Below, one piece after another: positions 36,609 through 45,844 of a stretch of DNA of 64,000 nucleotides. The position numbers and the translations under genes were made by a program. The notes beneath the pieces were generated by a model. The model had not been told where the DNA came from, made no database searches, and worked only from the letters and a program-made list of their open reading frames with translations. Each line of letters starts with the position of its first letter. Position 1 is the first letter of the stretch. Origin of the DNA: Plantactinospora soyae (GTDB taxonomy: Bacteria; Actinomycetota; Actinomycetes; Mycobacteriales; Micromonosporaceae); contig NZ_JADBEB010000001.1 of assembly GCF_014874095.1 (NCBI RefSeq), forward strand, positions 5,394,001 to 5,458,000, read 5' to 3'.

Positions 36609-36660
36609 GGGCGGTCTGGACTCCGCCCCGCTCCACCGAGATCCGCGGGACAGCCCCTAG
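36605..36660. terminator. Bidirectional terminator between convergent genes, with copy 1 of a junction repeat
   Basis: Inverted repeat CTAGGGG (36605-36611) / CCCCTAG (36654-36660) spans both stop codons. An inner GGGGCGG (36608-36614) / CCGCCCC (36623-36629) can pair as an alternative. Bases 36618-36654 match 39711-39747 at 35 of 37 positions. Confidence 0.6.
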
Positions 36661-37598
36661 GCCATCGCCACCAGGACCCGGCGCGGCCCCTCGAACGGGC
36701 GCCGGCCGTGCGCGGTGAGGACGTTGTCGATCAGCAACACGTCGCCGGTCCGCCAGTCCACGTCGACGGCGTTGTCCAGCCCGTGACGCTGGATCTGCTC
36801 GATGTACGCGTCCGGGATCGGGGTGCCGTCGGCGAACGTCACGTACTGCGGGAACTCGTCCGACTCGAGGATCTCGTACAGCTCGGAGGAGGTCTTGTCG
36901 CCGAGGCCGGCCGGGTGCCACTGGTCCGCCTGGTTGAACCACACCTCGGCGCCGGTGACCGGGTGCCTCGTCGTCGCGGCGCGCCGCTGCGTGACGCGGA
37001 TGCCGTCCGGGCCCCACACCCACTCGGCCTCGGCGTCCCGGAGGAACTCCTCGACCGCGGTACGGTCGTCCGTCTCGAAGGTGTCCTGCCAGCTCTTTCC
37101 GAAGCCGTACCCGTCATGCAGGTTCTGCACGTAGCGGAGGCCGCCGGCGAACGCCGCGCGGACCTCGGCGTCGAGCGAGTCGAGCCAGAGCCCGGCGTCG
37201 AGGACGGGCGTCGCCCCGCCCTGCCGCGCGGCGGTCTCGCAGTAGAAGGCGAGCCGGGCCGGCCAGCGGTGGGCGTAGCTGAGCTCGTTGTGCATGGAGA
37301 TGGTGAACTGCTGGGGGTACTCGGTGGAGGTGTAGACGTTGCGCCCGACCCGGGTACGCGGCGAGTTGCCGTGGACGTAGGGCAGCCGGCCGGGCACCAG
37401 CCGGTCGAAGACCTGCTCGACGGAGTCCGGTGTGACGCCGAAGCCCCGGAGGACGAGCGCCCGATGCGCGACGAGCAGCTCGCCGAGGCGGTCCGCGCCC
37501 AGCCCGTCGAGCCAGCCCGTCAGGTCCCGGCCGCCGACGGACTCGCTGGTGATCTCGTGCGGGCGCCAGGTCCGGCCGGTTTCCACGGTGCTGTCCAT
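36657..37598 (-). CDS. SyrP/TauD-type Fe(II)/2-oxoglutarate-dependent beta-hydroxylase
   Basis: A 313-residue TauD-family dioxygenase. Iron ligands visible are H103-x-E105 in [11 protein letters not shown] and the distal H297 in TAHGRRPF, with an Arg cluster after it for 2-oxoglutarate. Glu in place of Asp in the H-x-D/E motif is characteristic of the amino-acid beta-hydroxylase branch (SyrP, AsnO and relatives). SyrP hydroxylates carrier-bound Asp and AsnO free Asn, both fitting this Asn/Asp-rich assembly line. The start at 37598 is set by GGAGG directly upstream; the open frame continues further but without support. It is divergent from the MbtH gene across a 274-base region with a StrR-like repeat, and convergent with the exporter. 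Confidence 0.88.
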   Translation of the reverse strand: MDSTVETGRTWRPHEITSESVGGRDLTGWLDGLGADRLGELLVAHRALVLRGFGVTPDSVEQVFDRLVPGRLPYVHGNSPRTRVGRNVYTSTEYPQQFTISMHNELSYAHRWPARLAFYCETAARQGGATPVLDAGLWLDSLDAEVRAAFAGGLRYVQNLHDGYGFGKSWQDTFETDDRTAVEEFLRDAEAEWVWGPDGIRVTQRRAATTRHPVTGAEVWFNQADQWHPAGLGDKTSSELYEILESDEFPQYVTFADGTPIPDAYIEQIQRHGLDNAVDVDWRTGDVLLIDNVLTAHGRRPFEGPRRVLVAMA

Positions 37599-37706
37599 CG
37601 TGTCCTCCACATCCCGGCGACGCCTTCCGCGGCGGCTCCTCCCGTCTCGGCAGTTTCTCCCATGCCGGCGTTTCACCCAAGCCGGCGGCGGACCCGGGAC
37701 GGGACC

Positions 37707-37736
37707 GTCCAACTGTGGCCTCGGCGCCGGTTGTAC
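37707..37736. promoter_or_regulatory. StrR-like operator D in the tauD/mbtH divergent region, imperfect
   Basis: GTCCAACTG-N12-CGGTTGTAC, with seven of nine complementary half-site positions. The spacer is one base longer than in the other sites. Extending outward improves symmetry: CCGTCCAAC faces GTTGTACGG, with eight of nine positions complementary. The rest of 37599-37872 shows no gene and no clear -10/-35 pair. Confidence 0.45.
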
Positions 37737-37872
37737 GGCGCCGACGGGTCGGCGTGGCGCACGGCGGCGTCGTCGGCGACGATGCATCGCAGCGCTTCTC
37801 GGATGCCGCGCCGTCTTCGGATGCCGCGGATCGGTGCTGAGTCGCGAAACAGTTACGAGAGGTGGTGCGGTG

Positions 37873-38082
37873 ATGAATCCCTTCGAGGATCCCGACGCTA
37901 TGTACCTGGTCCTGGTGAACGACGAGGGCCAGCACTCGCTCTGGCCGAGCTTCATCGACGTGCCGGACGGCTGGACCACGGTGTTCGGCGAGGCGGGCCG
38001 CCAGGAGTGCCTGGACCACATCGAGAAGTCCTGGACCGACCTGCGGCCCAAGAGCCTCATCGCCGCGATGGAGAAGAACTGA
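37873..38082 (+). CDS. MbtH-like protein, NRPS adenylation-domain partner
   Basis: A 69-residue MbtH-family protein. It shows the family pattern N-P-F-E-D at the start, N-x-E-x-Q-x-S-L-W-P (residues about 16-25), V-P-x-G-W, and the closing S-W-T-D-L-R-P block. MbtH proteins bind A domains and are needed for folding or activity of many of them, so this one probably serves the 13 A domains of the window. GAGAGGTGG precedes ATG 37873; a GTG at 37870 is an alternative start. It begins a unit with the tryptophan halogenase, 51-54 bases downstream. Confidence 0.96.
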   Translation: MNPFEDPDAMYLVLVNDEGQHSLWPSFIDVPDGWTTVFGEAGRQECLDHIEKSWTDLRPKSLIAAMEKN

Positions 38083-39675
<1,593 letters not shown>

Positions 39676-39677
39676 GG

Positions 39678-39747
39678 GCTGCCTCGCGGATCTTCTGGCG
39701 GGCGCCGTCCGGACTCCGCCTCGCTCCACCGAGATCCGCGAGACAGC
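39678..39747. terminator. Bidirectional terminator, with copy 2 of the junction repeat
   Basis: A 16-base stem, GCTGCCTCGCGGATCT (39678-39693) with AGATCCGCGAGACAGC (39732-39747), 15 of 16 complementary. It fills the entire gap between the convergent halogenase and prolyl-AMP ligase genes. Bases 39711-39747 are copy 2 of the 37-base repeat also found at 36618-36654. Confidence 0.7.
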
Positions 39748-41231
39748 TAGGCGGGTACGCCGCTCGCGCTGTCGCACATCGTCGTGAGCGCTGCCCGGTC
39801 GACCTTTCCGTTCGGGGTCCGGGGCAGCTCGGGGACCAGCCGCATCGCGTCGATCACCATGTACGTCGGCAGCTGCGCGGCGCAGTGCGCCTTCAGCCCG
39901 AGCGTGGTGGGCCGGTGGCCGTCCACCGGGACGACGACCGCGTAGATCTTCGCGGCGAAACCCGTGCCGGCCACGACGACGGCCACCGTCTCCACCGCCG
40001 GATGGGTGCTCAGCACGGCCTCGATCTCGCCCGGCTCCACCCGGTGCCCGCGAACCTTGACCATCTGATCGAGCCGGCCCACGTACTCCAGGTTGCCGTC
40101 GGCGTCGACCCGGCCGAGGTCTCCGGTGCGGTACGGCCCGTCCTGGCGGGGGTGTCCCCAGTAGCCCAGCATCACGGTCGGCCCGTCCACCACGATCTCG
40201 GCGAGCTCGGCGCCGGCGGGATCCAGCCACACCCGGTCGGAGCTGCACGCCGTGCCGATCGGCAACGGACGGGTCCGGTCCAGGTCCAGCGACGTCACCT
40301 CGTACGAGGTGCAGACGTTGGTCTCGGTCGGGCCGTACCAGTTGAACATCCGTACCGCCGGCCAGGCGGCGCGCAGGCGCAGGACGTCGGCGATCGGGAA
40401 GGGCTCGCCGGCGAAGACGCAGACCCGCAGCGACGGCGGTGGCCCGTGGTCGAGCAGCCCGCCGTCGCCGGCCATCAACTGCAGTGCGGACGGCACCGAG
40501 TACCAGACGGTGATGTCGTGTTCGACCAGGAACCGGGTGAGGGCCTTCGGCGCGTACGCGAGCGCCGCCGGCACCAGGTCGACGCAGGCCCCGGCGTGGA
40601 ACGCGCCGTACAGGTCGAAGACCGACAGGTCGAAGTTGAAGGGCGCGTGGTTGGCGAGCCGGTCGTCGGCCGTCAGCCCGGTCTCCGCCACCGCCCAGTG
40701 CACGAACGCGAGTGCGTTGCGGTGACTGATGCAAACGCCCTTCGGCGCCCCGGTCGAACCCGAGGTGTAGAGGATGAATGCGCAGTCCTCCGGCGTCGCC
40801 CGCACCTCGACAGTGGGATCGGGACTGTCCGGCCGCCGTGGCATCGCCCGGAGTTCGGCGAGGCTGACGGACCGGGGATCGCCGTCGAGGGCTTCCTCGC
40901 CGAGGACGACGGCCGCGGCGCAGCCGTCCGCGATCCGCCGTACCCTTGGCGCCGGATTCGACGAGGTCACCGGCACGTAGACGGCGCCGAGCCGGAGCGT
41001 CGCCTGCATGACCGCCACCGTGTCGACACTCTTGGCGGTCCACAGCACCACCCGGTCACCCGGGCCGACCCCCGAGGCGGCCAACGCGCACGCGTAGCGG
41101 TCGGCGAGCAGGTCCAGCTCCAGATAGGACAACGTCGTGTCCCCGGCACGCACGCTGGCGGCGTGCGGCGTGCGTCGCGCCGCGTCGCGTACCAGGTCGG
41201 GGAGGAGGACCGCGTGCGGCTCGTTGCTCAT
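39747..41231 (-). CDS. L-prolyl-AMP ligase (PltF/RedM/CloN4 type)
   Basis: A 494-residue stand-alone adenylation enzyme; the family length is about 500. Core motifs are YTSGSTGAPKGV, the NWYGPTE block, YRTGDL and the terminal PNGKVDR lysine. The pocket residues read by hand are D-L-F-Y-V-A-W-V-C-K. The Tyr278, Ala301, Val330 and Cys331 positions match the code I recall for prolyl-carrier ligases of pyrrole pathways (DLLYLALVCK). It would activate L-proline and load it on the carrier at 44928-45251. The neighbouring dehydrogenase, halogenase and carrier support this strongly. Start is ATG at 41231 with only a weak upstream purine run. It is divergent from the KASIII-like gene across 60 bases. 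Confidence 0.9.
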   Translation of the reverse strand: MSNEPHAVLLPDLVRDAARRTPHAASVRAGDTTLSYLELDLLADRYACALAASGVGPGDRVVLWTAKSVDTVAVMQATLRLGAVYVPVTSSNPAPRVRRIADGCAAAVVLGEEALDGDPRSVSLAELRAMPRRPDSPDPTVEVRATPEDCAFILYTSGSTGAPKGVCISHRNALAFVHWAVAETGLTADDRLANHAPFNFDLSVFDLYGAFHAGACVDLVPAALAYAPKALTRFLVEHDITVWYSVPSALQLMAGDGGLLDHGPPPSLRVCVFAGEPFPIADVLRLRAAWPAVRMFNWYGPTETNVCTSYEVTSLDLDRTRPLPIGTACSSDRVWLDPAGAELAEIVVDGPTVMLGYWGHPRQDGPYRTGDLGRVDADGNLEYVGRLDQMVKVRGHRVEPGEIEAVLSTHPAVETVAVVVAGTGFAAKIYAVVVPVDGHRPTTLGLKAHCAAQLPTYMVIDAMRLVPELPRTPNGKVDRAALTTMCDSASGVPA

Positions 41232-41291
41232 CCGTGTCGCCCCGTTCGATCGGTGGTTGTCCGCGCCGAACCGAATACATAGTGTTCCCGC

Positions 41292-42326
41292 ATGCGGACG
41301 CCGGGATTGTTCGTCCAGGGTACGGGTGTGTGCGTGCCGGACAGGGTCGCCGTCACGGACGCGGTGGCCGCCGGGTGGTACGAGGCCGACGAGGCCGAGG
41401 CGACCGGGTACGTCAGCGTCACCATCGCCGGCGACGTCCCGGCACCCGACCTCGCGCTGGCCGCGGCACGACAGGCGCTCGACCGCGCCCGGCTGCCGGC
41501 CACCTCGCTGAGCCACCTGTTCCACGTAGACGTCTACCATTCCGGTCCGGAGGGCTGGTGCCCGTACGCGTACCTGCAGCGGCGGCTGGGGACGGTGGAC
41601 GCCTTCGGCACCGGCATCCGGCAGGGCTGCAACGGGATGTTCGGCGCGCTGCTGCTGGCCGACGCCGCCCTGCGCGCCGCGCCTGAGGGCCACGCCGCGC
41701 TGCTCGCCGCCGCCGACAACTTCGGCGGCTCGCCGCTGCTCGACCGGTGGCGCTGCAACCCCGGCGTGGTCATGGGGGACGGCGCGGCGGCGCTGGTGCT
41801 CAGCCGCGAGCCCGGCTTCGCGGAGATTCTCTCCGTCGCGTCGGTGACCCTGACCGAGTTGGAGGCCCTGCACCGTGGCGCCACACCGCTGCATCCACCC
41901 GACGTCACCCTCGGGCGACGGCTGGACTTCGGCGCGCGGTTCGCCGAGTTCGCCGGCTCCGGCGGCTTCGCCCCGGGCAGCGGGCTGGAGTTCGTCCAGC
42001 GGTTCGCCGGGCTCGTCGACCGGTTGCTGGCGGAGGCCGACGTCGAACTGGACCAGATCACCCGCGTCGCGTTCAACCACGCGGGCCGAGAGTTGGTGGA
42101 GGACCGGCTGGGGCCGCTGGACGTACCGCTGAAGCGCACCACCTGGGAGTACGGCAGCACGCTAGGCCATGTCGGCGCGGCCGACCAGGTCCTCGCCTTC
42201 GACCACCTGCTGGAGAGCGGCGAGATCGGGCCCGGGTCGCATCTGCTGTTCCTCGGTGTCGGCCCCGGCGTCAACATCGTCGGCGCGGTCGTCCGCGTTC
42301 TCGCCACCCCGCCCTGGCTGTCGTAA
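41292..42326 (+). CDS. KASIII-like acyltransferase (CloN2 type), presumed pyrroloyl shuttle
   Basis: A 344-residue thiolase-fold protein related to ketoacyl-ACP synthase III. The active-site Cys113 is in RQGCNGMFGA and His263 in FNHAGREL. Where FabH has the catalytic Asn (GNTSAAS region), this protein reads YGSTLGHVGA with Ser289. Loss of that Asn is expected in homologues that only transfer acyl groups and do not condense malonyl. CloN2-type proteins move pyrrole-2-carboxyl from one carrier protein to another in clorobiocin and coumermycin pathways. Two carrier proteins are encoded nearby, which fits the same shuttle ending at the NRPS3 starter C domain (inference). The next gene starts 18 bases downstream. 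Confidence 0.85.
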   Translation: MRTPGLFVQGTGVCVPDRVAVTDAVAAGWYEADEAEATGYVSVTIAGDVPAPDLALAAARQALDRARLPATSLSHLFHVDVYHSGPEGWCPYAYLQRRLGTVDAFGTGIRQGCNGMFGALLLADAALRAAPEGHAALLAAADNFGGSPLLDRWRCNPGVVMGDGAAALVLSREPGFAEILSVASVTLTELEALHRGATPLHPPDVTLGRRLDFGARFAEFAGSGGFAPGSGLEFVQRFAGLVDRLLAEADVELDQITRVAFNHAGRELVEDRLGPLDVPLKRTTWEYGSTLGHVGAADQVLAFDHLLESGEIGPGSHLLFLGVGPGVNIVGAVVRVLATPPWLS

Positions 42327-42344
42327 CCGACCTCTGGAGGCTGC

Positions 42345-43478
42345 ATGGAGTTCAGTTGGACGCCGCCGCAGCGTGCGCGGTACGACGCGGCGCTAGCGAC
42401 GGCCCGGCAGCGGTTCGCGCCCGAATCCGGTACCCCGGGCATCGCGCCCGAGGACTGGCGGACCCTGGGTGAGCACGGGCTGCTCGGCGCCGCCGTCGAG
42501 CCGAAGTACGGCGGCGGCGGGCTCGGCGCCCTCGACACCGCGCTGCTGTTCGAGGCGTTCGGCCGGGGCTGCCCGGACACCGGCCTGGTGTTCGCCGCCG
42601 CCGCGCACCTGTTCGCCTGCGCGATGCCGATCGCCGAGTTCGGTCCGCCGGCGCTGCGGGAGCGGCTGCTGCCCGGCCTGTGCGCCGGCGAGTCCGTCGC
42701 CGCGAACGCGATGACCGAGCCGGACGCCGGTTCCGACGTGTCGACGCTGGCCACCACGGCCACCCCGGTCGACGGCGGATACCTCCTGACCGGCACCAAG
42801 AGCTTCGTGAGCAACGGTCCCGACGCCGACGTCTTCGTCACCTACGCCACCACCGACCCGGGGGCCGGGCACTTCGCGCTCACCGCGTTTGTCGTCGAGC
42901 GCGGTGCGACCGGCCTGCACGTCGGTGAGCCGTTCGGCAAGCTCGGCATGGCGTCGTGCCCGGCGGGCCAGGTCGAGTTCGCGGACTGTTTCGTGCCGCA
43001 CGACAGCGTGCTCGGGGAACGCGGACAGGGCTCGGTGGTGTTCCAGCAGTCGATGCTGTGGGAGCGCACCTGCCTCTTCGCGCTGTACGTCGGGCTGCAG
43101 GACCGGCTGGTCGACCAGGTCGTGGCGCACGCGAAGGAGCGTCGCCAGTTCGGGCGTCCGTTGCGCGAGTTCCAGTCGGTCTCCAACCGGATCGTGGAGA
43201 TGAAACTGCGGCTGGAGAGCAGCCGCCTCCTGCTCTACCGCGCCTGCTGGTCGCTCGATCGGGCGGAGCCCGACCCGTTGTGTTCCGCGCTGTCCAAGCT
43301 GGCGGTCTCGGAGGCGGCGGTGGCGAGCGCCGTCGACGCCGTGCAGCTGCTCGCCGGCCGTGGCTACCGGACCGGCCAGGGCGTCGAAGCCGCGCTGCGC
43401 GACGCCCTGGGCGGCACCATCTTCTCCGGCACGTCCGACATCCAGCGCCAGATCGTCGCCCGCGAGCTGGGACTGTAG
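42345..43478 (+). CDS. L-prolyl-carrier dehydrogenase (PltE/RedW/CloN3 type)
   Basis: A 377-residue acyl-CoA dehydrogenase-family flavoprotein with the usual MTEPDAGSD and FGRPLREFQSVSNRI blocks and the terminal GGTIFSGTSDIQRQIVARELG. The catalytic base expected for prolyl-carrier oxidases is a Glu in the middle of the chain; MLWERTCLFA places it at E240. The enzyme would oxidise prolyl to pyrrole-2-carboxyl on the carrier protein, using FAD. GGAGG lies nine bases before ATG 42345. It is co-directional with the KASIII-like gene and convergent with the halogenase gene at a hairpin. A fatty-acyl desaturating role, as in lipopeptide clusters, is less likely given the prolyl ligase next door. Confidence 0.9.
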   Translation: MEFSWTPPQRARYDAALATARQRFAPESGTPGIAPEDWRTLGEHGLLGAAVEPKYGGGGLGALDTALLFEAFGRGCPDTGLVFAAAAHLFACAMPIAEFGPPALRERLLPGLCAGESVAANAMTEPDAGSDVSTLATTATPVDGGYLLTGTKSFVSNGPDADVFVTYATTDPGAGHFALTAFVVERGATGLHVGEPFGKLGMASCPAGQVEFADCFVPHDSVLGERGQGSVVFQQSMLWERTCLFALYVGLQDRLVDQVVAHAKERRQFGRPLREFQSVSNRIVEMKLRLESSRLLLYRACWSLDRAEPDPLCSALSKLAVSEAAVASAVDAVQLLAGRGYRTGQGVEAALRDALGGTIFSGTSDIQRQIVARELGL

Positions 43479-43497
43479 CGCGGGGATCGAACCGACA

Positions 43498-43526
43498 CCG
43501 CCCGACTCGGTGGCCGAGCCGGGCGG
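43498..43526. terminator. Hairpin terminator between convergent dehydrogenase and halogenase genes
   Basis: A 13-base stem with a three-base loop: CCGCCCGACTCGG / TGG / CCGAGCCGGGCGG, 12 of 13 paired, 20 bases after the dehydrogenase stop. There is no U-run, as is usual in actinomycetes. The remaining 56 bases to the halogenase stop hold nothing recognisable. Confidence 0.7.
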
Positions 43527-43582
43527 CGCGGAGCGGTGGGCGACGAGCGGCCCGCCGACGCGTACAGCGGTGGCGACGCGGT

Positions 43583-44935
43583 CTAGAACAGGGCCGCCGC
43601 CGCGGGCGCCTTGAGGTCGCCGAGACGGTGGTGCCACAGGTGGTCGGGATCCGCCTCGACGGCGGCGACGAACTCCCGCATCACGCCGAGCGCCGGTGGC
43701 TCCGGACCGTCGTACACGTCGCCCTGCAGCATCCGGATGACATCCCGGCGGTACCGGGGGTCGTCGATGAACGCGGTGAAGAGGATGTTGAGCCGGTAAT
43801 AGACTGAGATGAAGTCGTACCAGCTGTTCACGCCGCGCCGGAGGATGTTCACGTAGGTGTCGAAGCGTTCCCGGCGGAAGTCACCGGCCCCGGCGGCGGC
43901 GATGATGTCCGCGGCGGCGAACCGGGCGCTGTTCATCGCGACGCTGACACCGCTGGAGAAGATCGGGTCGACGAACCGGGCCGCGTCGCCGATGAGCACC
44001 ATGCCGTCGCCGGCGATCTGGCGCATGCCGTAGCTGTAGTCGCCCTCCGACTTGAACGGCCGCACCCGCTCGGCTTCCTGGAGACCCTTGAGCAGGTCGG
44101 GCCGGCTGCCGACGGAGTCCCAGAAGAACGTCTCCAGGTCGTCCTTCGCGGCCTTGAACCGGGCCTTCTGGGTGACCACCCCGATCGAGGTGATGGTGTC
44201 GGTGATCGGGATCTGCCAGACCCAGGTGGCCTCGAGGGGCAGGAAGTGCACGTGGATGTAGTCGGCCTGGGCGGGGTCGCGGGCCAGGCTCGCCCGGTCC
44301 AGCCCCTCGAACCAGGTGTGGATGGCGTACTGGTTGAAGACCGGGTCCGGCACCTTCAGTTTGAGCTGGCTGCCGAGCTGGGTGTGCCGGCCGCTGGCGT
44401 CGACCACCATCCGTACCGGGATGGGTGTCGTCGTCCGGCCGATACCCGCCTGCAGCACCGGCCGGTCCGGGTCGTCGAAGTCGACCCGGTTCACCCGGAC
44501 GCCCTGGAAGACCTTCGCGCCGAGGCTCTCGGCGTGCTTGAGCAGGATCTGGTCGAACTGGGCCCGGTCGACGTGCCAGGTGTAGATGCGGTCCACACCG
44601 GCCTGGTCGCGCTCCTCGTACGCGATCTCGGCAACGCCGAAACCGTGTGAGGCGGCGTCGAAGTCCAGGGTGCTCGTCGGCCTGGTGTCCGCCGAGGTCC
44701 AAGCCGCGCCGTACTTGCGCGGGAATCCGGCGGCCTCGATCTTCGGCGTCACCCCGATGTCGTTCATGACCGGGATCACCGCCGGCACGAGCGATTCGCC
44801 GACGTGCTCGCGCGGAAAGACCGCCGATTCGAAGACCGCGACGTCGAGGCCGGCTCGGGCCAGGTAGGAGGCGACCGTCGAACCGGCCGGACCACCGCCG
44901 ATCACGCCGACGTCGTACTGGACGTCCTCAGCCAC
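43583..44935 (-). CDS. FAD-dependent halogenase acting on carrier-bound pyrrole (PltA type)
   Basis: A 450-residue flavin halogenase: GGGPAGSTVASYLARAG at the N-terminus, HVGESLVPA, the WVWQIP signature (W-x-W-x-I-P) and a GDAARFVDPIFSSGV FAD block. This belongs to the carrier-dependent pyrrole/phenol branch, distinct from the tryptophan halogenase at 38137. Its gene overlaps the carrier-protein gene, pointing to pyrrolyl-S-carrier as substrate. PltA and its homologues chlorinate one or two pyrrole carbons. The GTG at 44935 is preferred because GGAGG lies five bases before it. ATG 44947, four codons upstream, has no ribosome binding site. Phenolic (Tyr/Hpg) chlorination is an alternative. The number of chlorines cannot be read from sequence. 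Confidence 0.87.
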   Translation of the reverse strand: MAEDVQYDVGVIGGGPAGSTVASYLARAGLDVAVFESAVFPREHVGESLVPAVIPVMNDIGVTPKIEAAGFPRKYGAAWTSADTRPTSTLDFDAASHGFGVAEIAYEERDQAGVDRIYTWHVDRAQFDQILLKHAESLGAKVFQGVRVNRVDFDDPDRPVLQAGIGRTTTPIPVRMVVDASGRHTQLGSQLKLKVPDPVFNQYAIHTWFEGLDRASLARDPAQADYIHVHFLPLEATWVWQIPITDTITSIGVVTQKARFKAAKDDLETFFWDSVGSRPDLLKGLQEAERVRPFKSEGDYSYGMRQIAGDGMVLIGDAARFVDPIFSSGVSVAMNSARFAAADIIAAAGAGDFRRERFDTYVNILRRGVNSWYDFISVYYRLNILFTAFIDDPRYRRDVIRMLQGDVYDGPEPPALGVMREFVAAVEADPDHLWHHRLGDLKAPAAAALF

Positions 44936-45251
44936 GGGGGCCTCCATTCGTACTGGCAGGAGCGACGGCGCCGACGGTGTCGGAGGTGTTCGGCTGGTGG
45001 CTGACCACGAGGCCGGCGATGGTCCGCAGGTCCCGGAAGTTGCCGGCGGTCATCGACGTCGGCGGCAGCCGCACGCCGAACGTCTCGCGAATGTAGGCGA
45101 CCAGGCGGGACGTCTCGATCGAGTTGAGAACCCCGAGTTCCAGCAGCGGGGTCTGCTCGGTGAGATCGGCGGCGTCGTCCTCGCCGAGCAGCCGGACGGA
45201 GACGTATTTGGTCAGGACTTCCAGCACGTGCGTGTAGTGATCCGTGGACAT
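44928..45251 (-). CDS. Stand-alone carrier protein for prolyl/pyrrolyl groups (PltL/CloN5 type)
   Basis: A 107-residue acyl/peptidyl carrier protein. The phosphopantetheine site is LGVLNSIETS with Ser44, in the L-G-x-x-x-S form and not the GGHSL form of the NRPS carrier domains. It overlaps the halogenase gene downstream by about eight bases (20 if the upstream halogenase start is used), so the two are translated together. It is the likely substrate carrier of the prolyl-AMP ligase, the dehydrogenase and the halogenase. The C-terminal about 20 residues (after LVVSHQP) look unstructured. Start is ATG 45251 behind GGAAGG. It is divergent from the second carrier protein across a region with StrR-type operator B. 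Confidence 0.88.
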   Translation of the reverse strand: MSTDHYTHVLEVLTKYVSVRLLGEDDAADLTEQTPLLELGVLNSIETSRLVAYIRETFGVRLPPTSMTAGNFRDLRTIAGLVVSHQPNTSDTVGAVAPASTNGGPRG

Positions 45252-45328
45252 CGGATCCCTTCCATCGAGTCCCCATCGATATCTTCCCGATAGGCGAGGG
45301 TAGAGCGCCGCGAATGGTCACGGCAGCC

Positions 45329-45357
45329 GTGCAACTGTTGCGCTCCTGCAGTTGCAC
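45329..45357. promoter_or_regulatory. StrR-type operator B between the two carrier-protein operons
   Basis: GTGCAACTG-N11-CAGTTGCAC, a perfect nine-base inverted repeat with the spacing of the StrR consensus (GTTCGACTG-N11-CAGTCGAAC). It lies between the divergent pyrrole-carrier/halogenase operon and the second carrier/NRPS3 operon, so it could control both. Confidence 0.75.
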
Positions 45358-45418
45358 ATCCGGCAAGTCGGCGGGCGTCGAGCGACACTGTCGCGGTTGC
45401 CGCAGGAAGGAGCGTCTC

Positions 45419-45745
45419 GTGTCCGTACCACAGAACGGCGCGCACGGCGATGTGCTGGAGTCGGTGCTCGTGCACTGCTGGGAGTCGGCGCTGCGCCAGC
45501 AGCCGATCGGGCCGCACGACAACTTCTTCGCCATCGGCGGTCACTCGCTGGTCGCGATGAGGATCGCGCACCGGCTTCGGAAGACCTTCGGGGTACCGGT
45601 GGACTACGTCCTGTTGCTCGAGCACCCCACCATCGCCGCGCTGGCGCAGAAACTGCGGGACTCCGGTTTCGTCACGCCGGAACTCGACCGCGCCGGCCGG
45701 GAGTACCTGGTCACGCACCGCCTGCCGGTACCAGATCCGAGGTGA
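45419..45745 (+). CDS. Second stand-alone carrier protein, presumed pyrroloyl donor to NRPS3
   Basis: A 108-residue carrier protein with NRPS-like site IGGHSLVAM (Ser43) preceded by HDNFF. The GTG at 45419 is supported by AAGGAG eight to twelve bases upstream; the frame upstream of it is non-conserved. It sits directly before NRPS3, which opens with a starter C domain, so it is placed to hand over the starter acyl group. In the clorobiocin-type logic this corresponds to CloN1, which receives pyrrole-2-carboxyl from the first carrier via a KASIII-like enzyme. That is inference from gene content. The roughly 25 residues after the four-helix domain (EYLVTHRLPVPDPR at the end) are of unknown role. 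Confidence 0.88.
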   Translation: MSVPQNGAHGDVLESVLVHCWESALRQQPIGPHDNFFAIGGHSLVAMRIAHRLRKTFGVPVDYVLLLEHPTIAALAQKLRDSGFVTPELDRAGREYLVTHRLPVPDPR

Positions 45746-45844
45746 TGCGCCAGTCGCGCGGCAGGCTGCACACCGCACCGGCGCTGTTACTCTGCCCGCG
45801 CCGGTGACCACGTGAACGTCAAAAGACTCGGGGAGTGGGTAACG

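Noticed and set aside
41244-41271. GTTCGATCG-N10/N11-CGCCGAAC in the prolyl ligase/KASIII divergent gap as a fifth StrR site
   Set aside because: The half-sites are complementary only at the outer bases, the spacing is off by one and the ACTG core is absent. Too weak to list as a feature.
42345-43478. Acyl-CoA dehydrogenase as a lipid-tail desaturase, as in lipodepsipeptide clusters
   Set aside because: The prolyl-type ligase, carrier-type halogenase, CloN2-like transferase and WER-type catalytic Glu together fit prolyl oxidation better. No fatty-acyl ligase was found in the window.
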